DNA of 64,000 nucleotides from the NCBI RefSeq assembly GCF_012952065.1, contig NZ_JABCJJ010000001.1:1-64000 (forward strand), given 5' to 3'. How positions within the stretch are numbered: position 1 is the stretch's first letter; each line of letters opens with the position of its first letter. The notes under the pieces were generated by a model, which was not told where the DNA came from, did not search any database, and was given only the letters and a program-made list of their open reading frames with translations. The translations under genes and the position numbers were made by a program. Positions 63,146 through 64,000 of this stretch are shown here, piece after piece. Origin of the DNA: Cellulomonas fimi. GTDB taxonomy: Bacteria > Actinomycetota > Actinomycetes > Actinomycetales > Cellulomonadaceae.

Positions 63146-64000
63146 TGAACGCCTACGACCTGATCGTGATCGGCGCGGGGATGGCCGGCGTCTCGGCGGC
63201 GAACAAGTGCGCCGCTGCGGGTTGGAGCGTCGCCATCGTCGACGCGCTGCCCTACGGCGGCACCTGCGCCCTGCGCGGGTGCGACCCGAAGAAGATCCTG
63301 CGTCGCGGTGCCGAGATCATCGACAGCGCCCGGCTCATGCGGGGCAAAGGCATCGACGACGCCGGCCTGTCGATCGACTGGCCCGACCTGATCAAGCACA
63401 AGCACGCCTTCACCGACCCGGTCCCGGCCAATATGGAGCAGGGCCTGTCGAGCAACGGCGTCGACACCCTGCACGGCTCTGCGCGGTTCACCGGTGCGAA
63501 CACCCTCGCGATCGACGGCACCACGTACGAGGCAGCACACTTCCTTATCGCCACCGGCGCACGCCCCCGTCCACTGGACGTCCCCGGTCACGAGCACCTG
63601 GTCGACAGCACCGAGTTCATGGACCTTCCCGAGCTGCCGAAGCGGATCCTATTCGTCGGTGGCGGCTTCGTCTCCTTCGAGTTCGCCCACATCGCGGCCC
63701 GCGCGGGCAGCACGCCGGTCATCCTCGACCGCGGTCCCCGGCCGCTCAAGGCGTTTGACCCCGATCTCGTCGAGCTCCTCATCAGCCGCGGCGCCGACGC
63801 CGGGATCGAGCTGTGGCGCTCCACCACGGTCACCGCGATTCAGAAGTCCGGGACCTCCTACCTGGTCCGCGTGGAACGCTCCGGCCAACCCGAGACGGTG
63901 GAGTTCGACCTCGTGGTGCACGGCGCGGGCCGGGTACCGGACCTATCCGGCCTGCACCTCGACGCCGCCGGCGTGGAGTGGGATGAGAGTGGCGTGCGGG
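63142..64000 (+). CDS. Pyridine nucleotide-disulfide reductase (MerA/GR-like), cut by window edge
   Basis: 286 codons to the edge. FAD-binding VIGAGMAGVSAANKCAAAGW, redox-active GGTCALRGCDPKK (Cys-x4-Cys), NAD(P) domain FVGGGFVSFEFAHIAARAG, and HGAGRVPDLSGL. Start overlaps the DF-protein stop (ATGATGA). Likely FAD-dependent reduction of a disulfide, mercuric or similar substrate. No N-terminal HMA domain, so not classic MerA. Confidence 0.88.
   Translation, partial: MMNAYDLIVIGAGMAGVSAANKCAAAGWSVAIVDALPYGGTCALRGCDPKKILRRGAEIIDSARLMRGKGIDDAGLSIDWPDLIKHKHAFTDPVPANMEQGLSSNGVDTLHGSARFTGANTLAIDGTTYEAAHFLIATGARPRPLDVPGHEHLVDSTEFMDLPELPKRILFVGGGFVSFEFAHIAARAGSTPVILDRGPRPLKAFDPDLVELLISRGADAGIELWRSTTVTAIQKSGTSYLVRVERSGQPETVEFDLVVHGAGRVPDLSGLHLDAAGVEWDESGVR

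Larger units (their letters stand above)
51007..64000. mobile_element. Integrated mobilizable element (right end outside window)
   Basis: Bounded on the left by the tRNA-Ser(GGA) fragment. Contains a tyrosine integrase (61043), excisionase-type HTH (60823) and MobF relaxase (57873), plus cargo: a TetR-controlled redox cassette (51206-57536) and a MerR-controlled thiol/metal module (62363-64000). The intact tRNA-Ser(GGA) should mark the right end beyond 64000. No FtsK/TraB or type IV secretion genes are visible, so a mobilizable rather than self-transmissible element is favoured. Boundaries are inferred. Confidence 0.7.

Overview
The window is high-GC DNA with strong G/C third-position bias. 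It looks like a chromosome of an actinobacterium, probably a Cellulomonas-like member of the Micrococcales. Supporting traits are RNase J, a mycothiol-type maleylpyruvate-isomerase-family enzyme, DUF2277, DUF4190, LytR_C and AMIN-like proteins, many F420/flavin LLM oxidoreductases, GTG/TTG starts and probable leaderless genes. Genus assignment is inference from gene content.

Layout. 2-5543: the end of an Ala/Gly/Pro-rich surface protein, then nrdB and nrdA on the minus strand; NrdB carries Phe at the radical-tyrosine position (class Ic-like). 5683-8821: shared control region with NrdR-like and DnaA-like boxes, then a Cys-rich leader peptide, attenuator-like hairpins and the metNIQ methionine importer. 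8852-18085: housekeeping and small conserved genes (upp, tadA, sirtuin, tRNA-Ser(CGA), DUF2277, Nei-type glycosylase, LLM oxidoreductase, GT87-like membrane protein). 18232-23992: NCS2 permease, LytR_C protein and a tightly overlapped molybdate operon (HTH-TOBE regulator, modA, modB, modC). 24045-28888: three tandem 61-bp hairpin repeats downstream of rnj, YeiH-type exporter, a DMT transporter lacking its first helix, a GNAT, and 18-bp tandem repeats before cstA. 28932-36936: cstA/ybdD, DinB protein, lipoprotein, alpha/beta hydrolase, PadR-CPBP pair, PH-domain and AMIN-like proteins. 37107-46293: carbohydrate and DNA-repair genes (GH3, nfo, truncated BadF-type kinase, serine hydrolase, HNH endonuclease, frameshifted uidA). 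46317-50785: membrane protein, fructosamine-kinase-like protein, PQQ-propeller protein, a DUF1761 gene with an in-frame TGA, a zinc-ribbon protein and a GNAT.

A tRNA-Ser(GGA) 3' fragment at 50952-51006, flanked on both sides by repeated ACTGCTACC motifs, marks an attachment site. To its right is an integrated element that runs off the window end. It carries a TetR-controlled redox cassette (LLM oxidoreductase, DoxX, MDR oxidoreductase, two NmrA-like proteins, an F420-reductase-like protein), a MobF relaxase-helicase with inverted repeats upstream (possible oriT), an excisionase, a tyrosine integrase, and a MerR-controlled thiol/metal module ending in a flavin disulfide reductase cut by the window edge. 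No type IV secretion genes are seen, so it is best described as an integrative mobilizable element within the visible part.

Two window-wide traits recur. Short tandem repeats of 12-18 bp, mostly multiples of 3, expand termini or loops of otherwise ordinary proteins. Several genes appear decayed (DMT transporter, BadF kinase, uidA, DUF1761 and two remnants); each could also be an assembly error.
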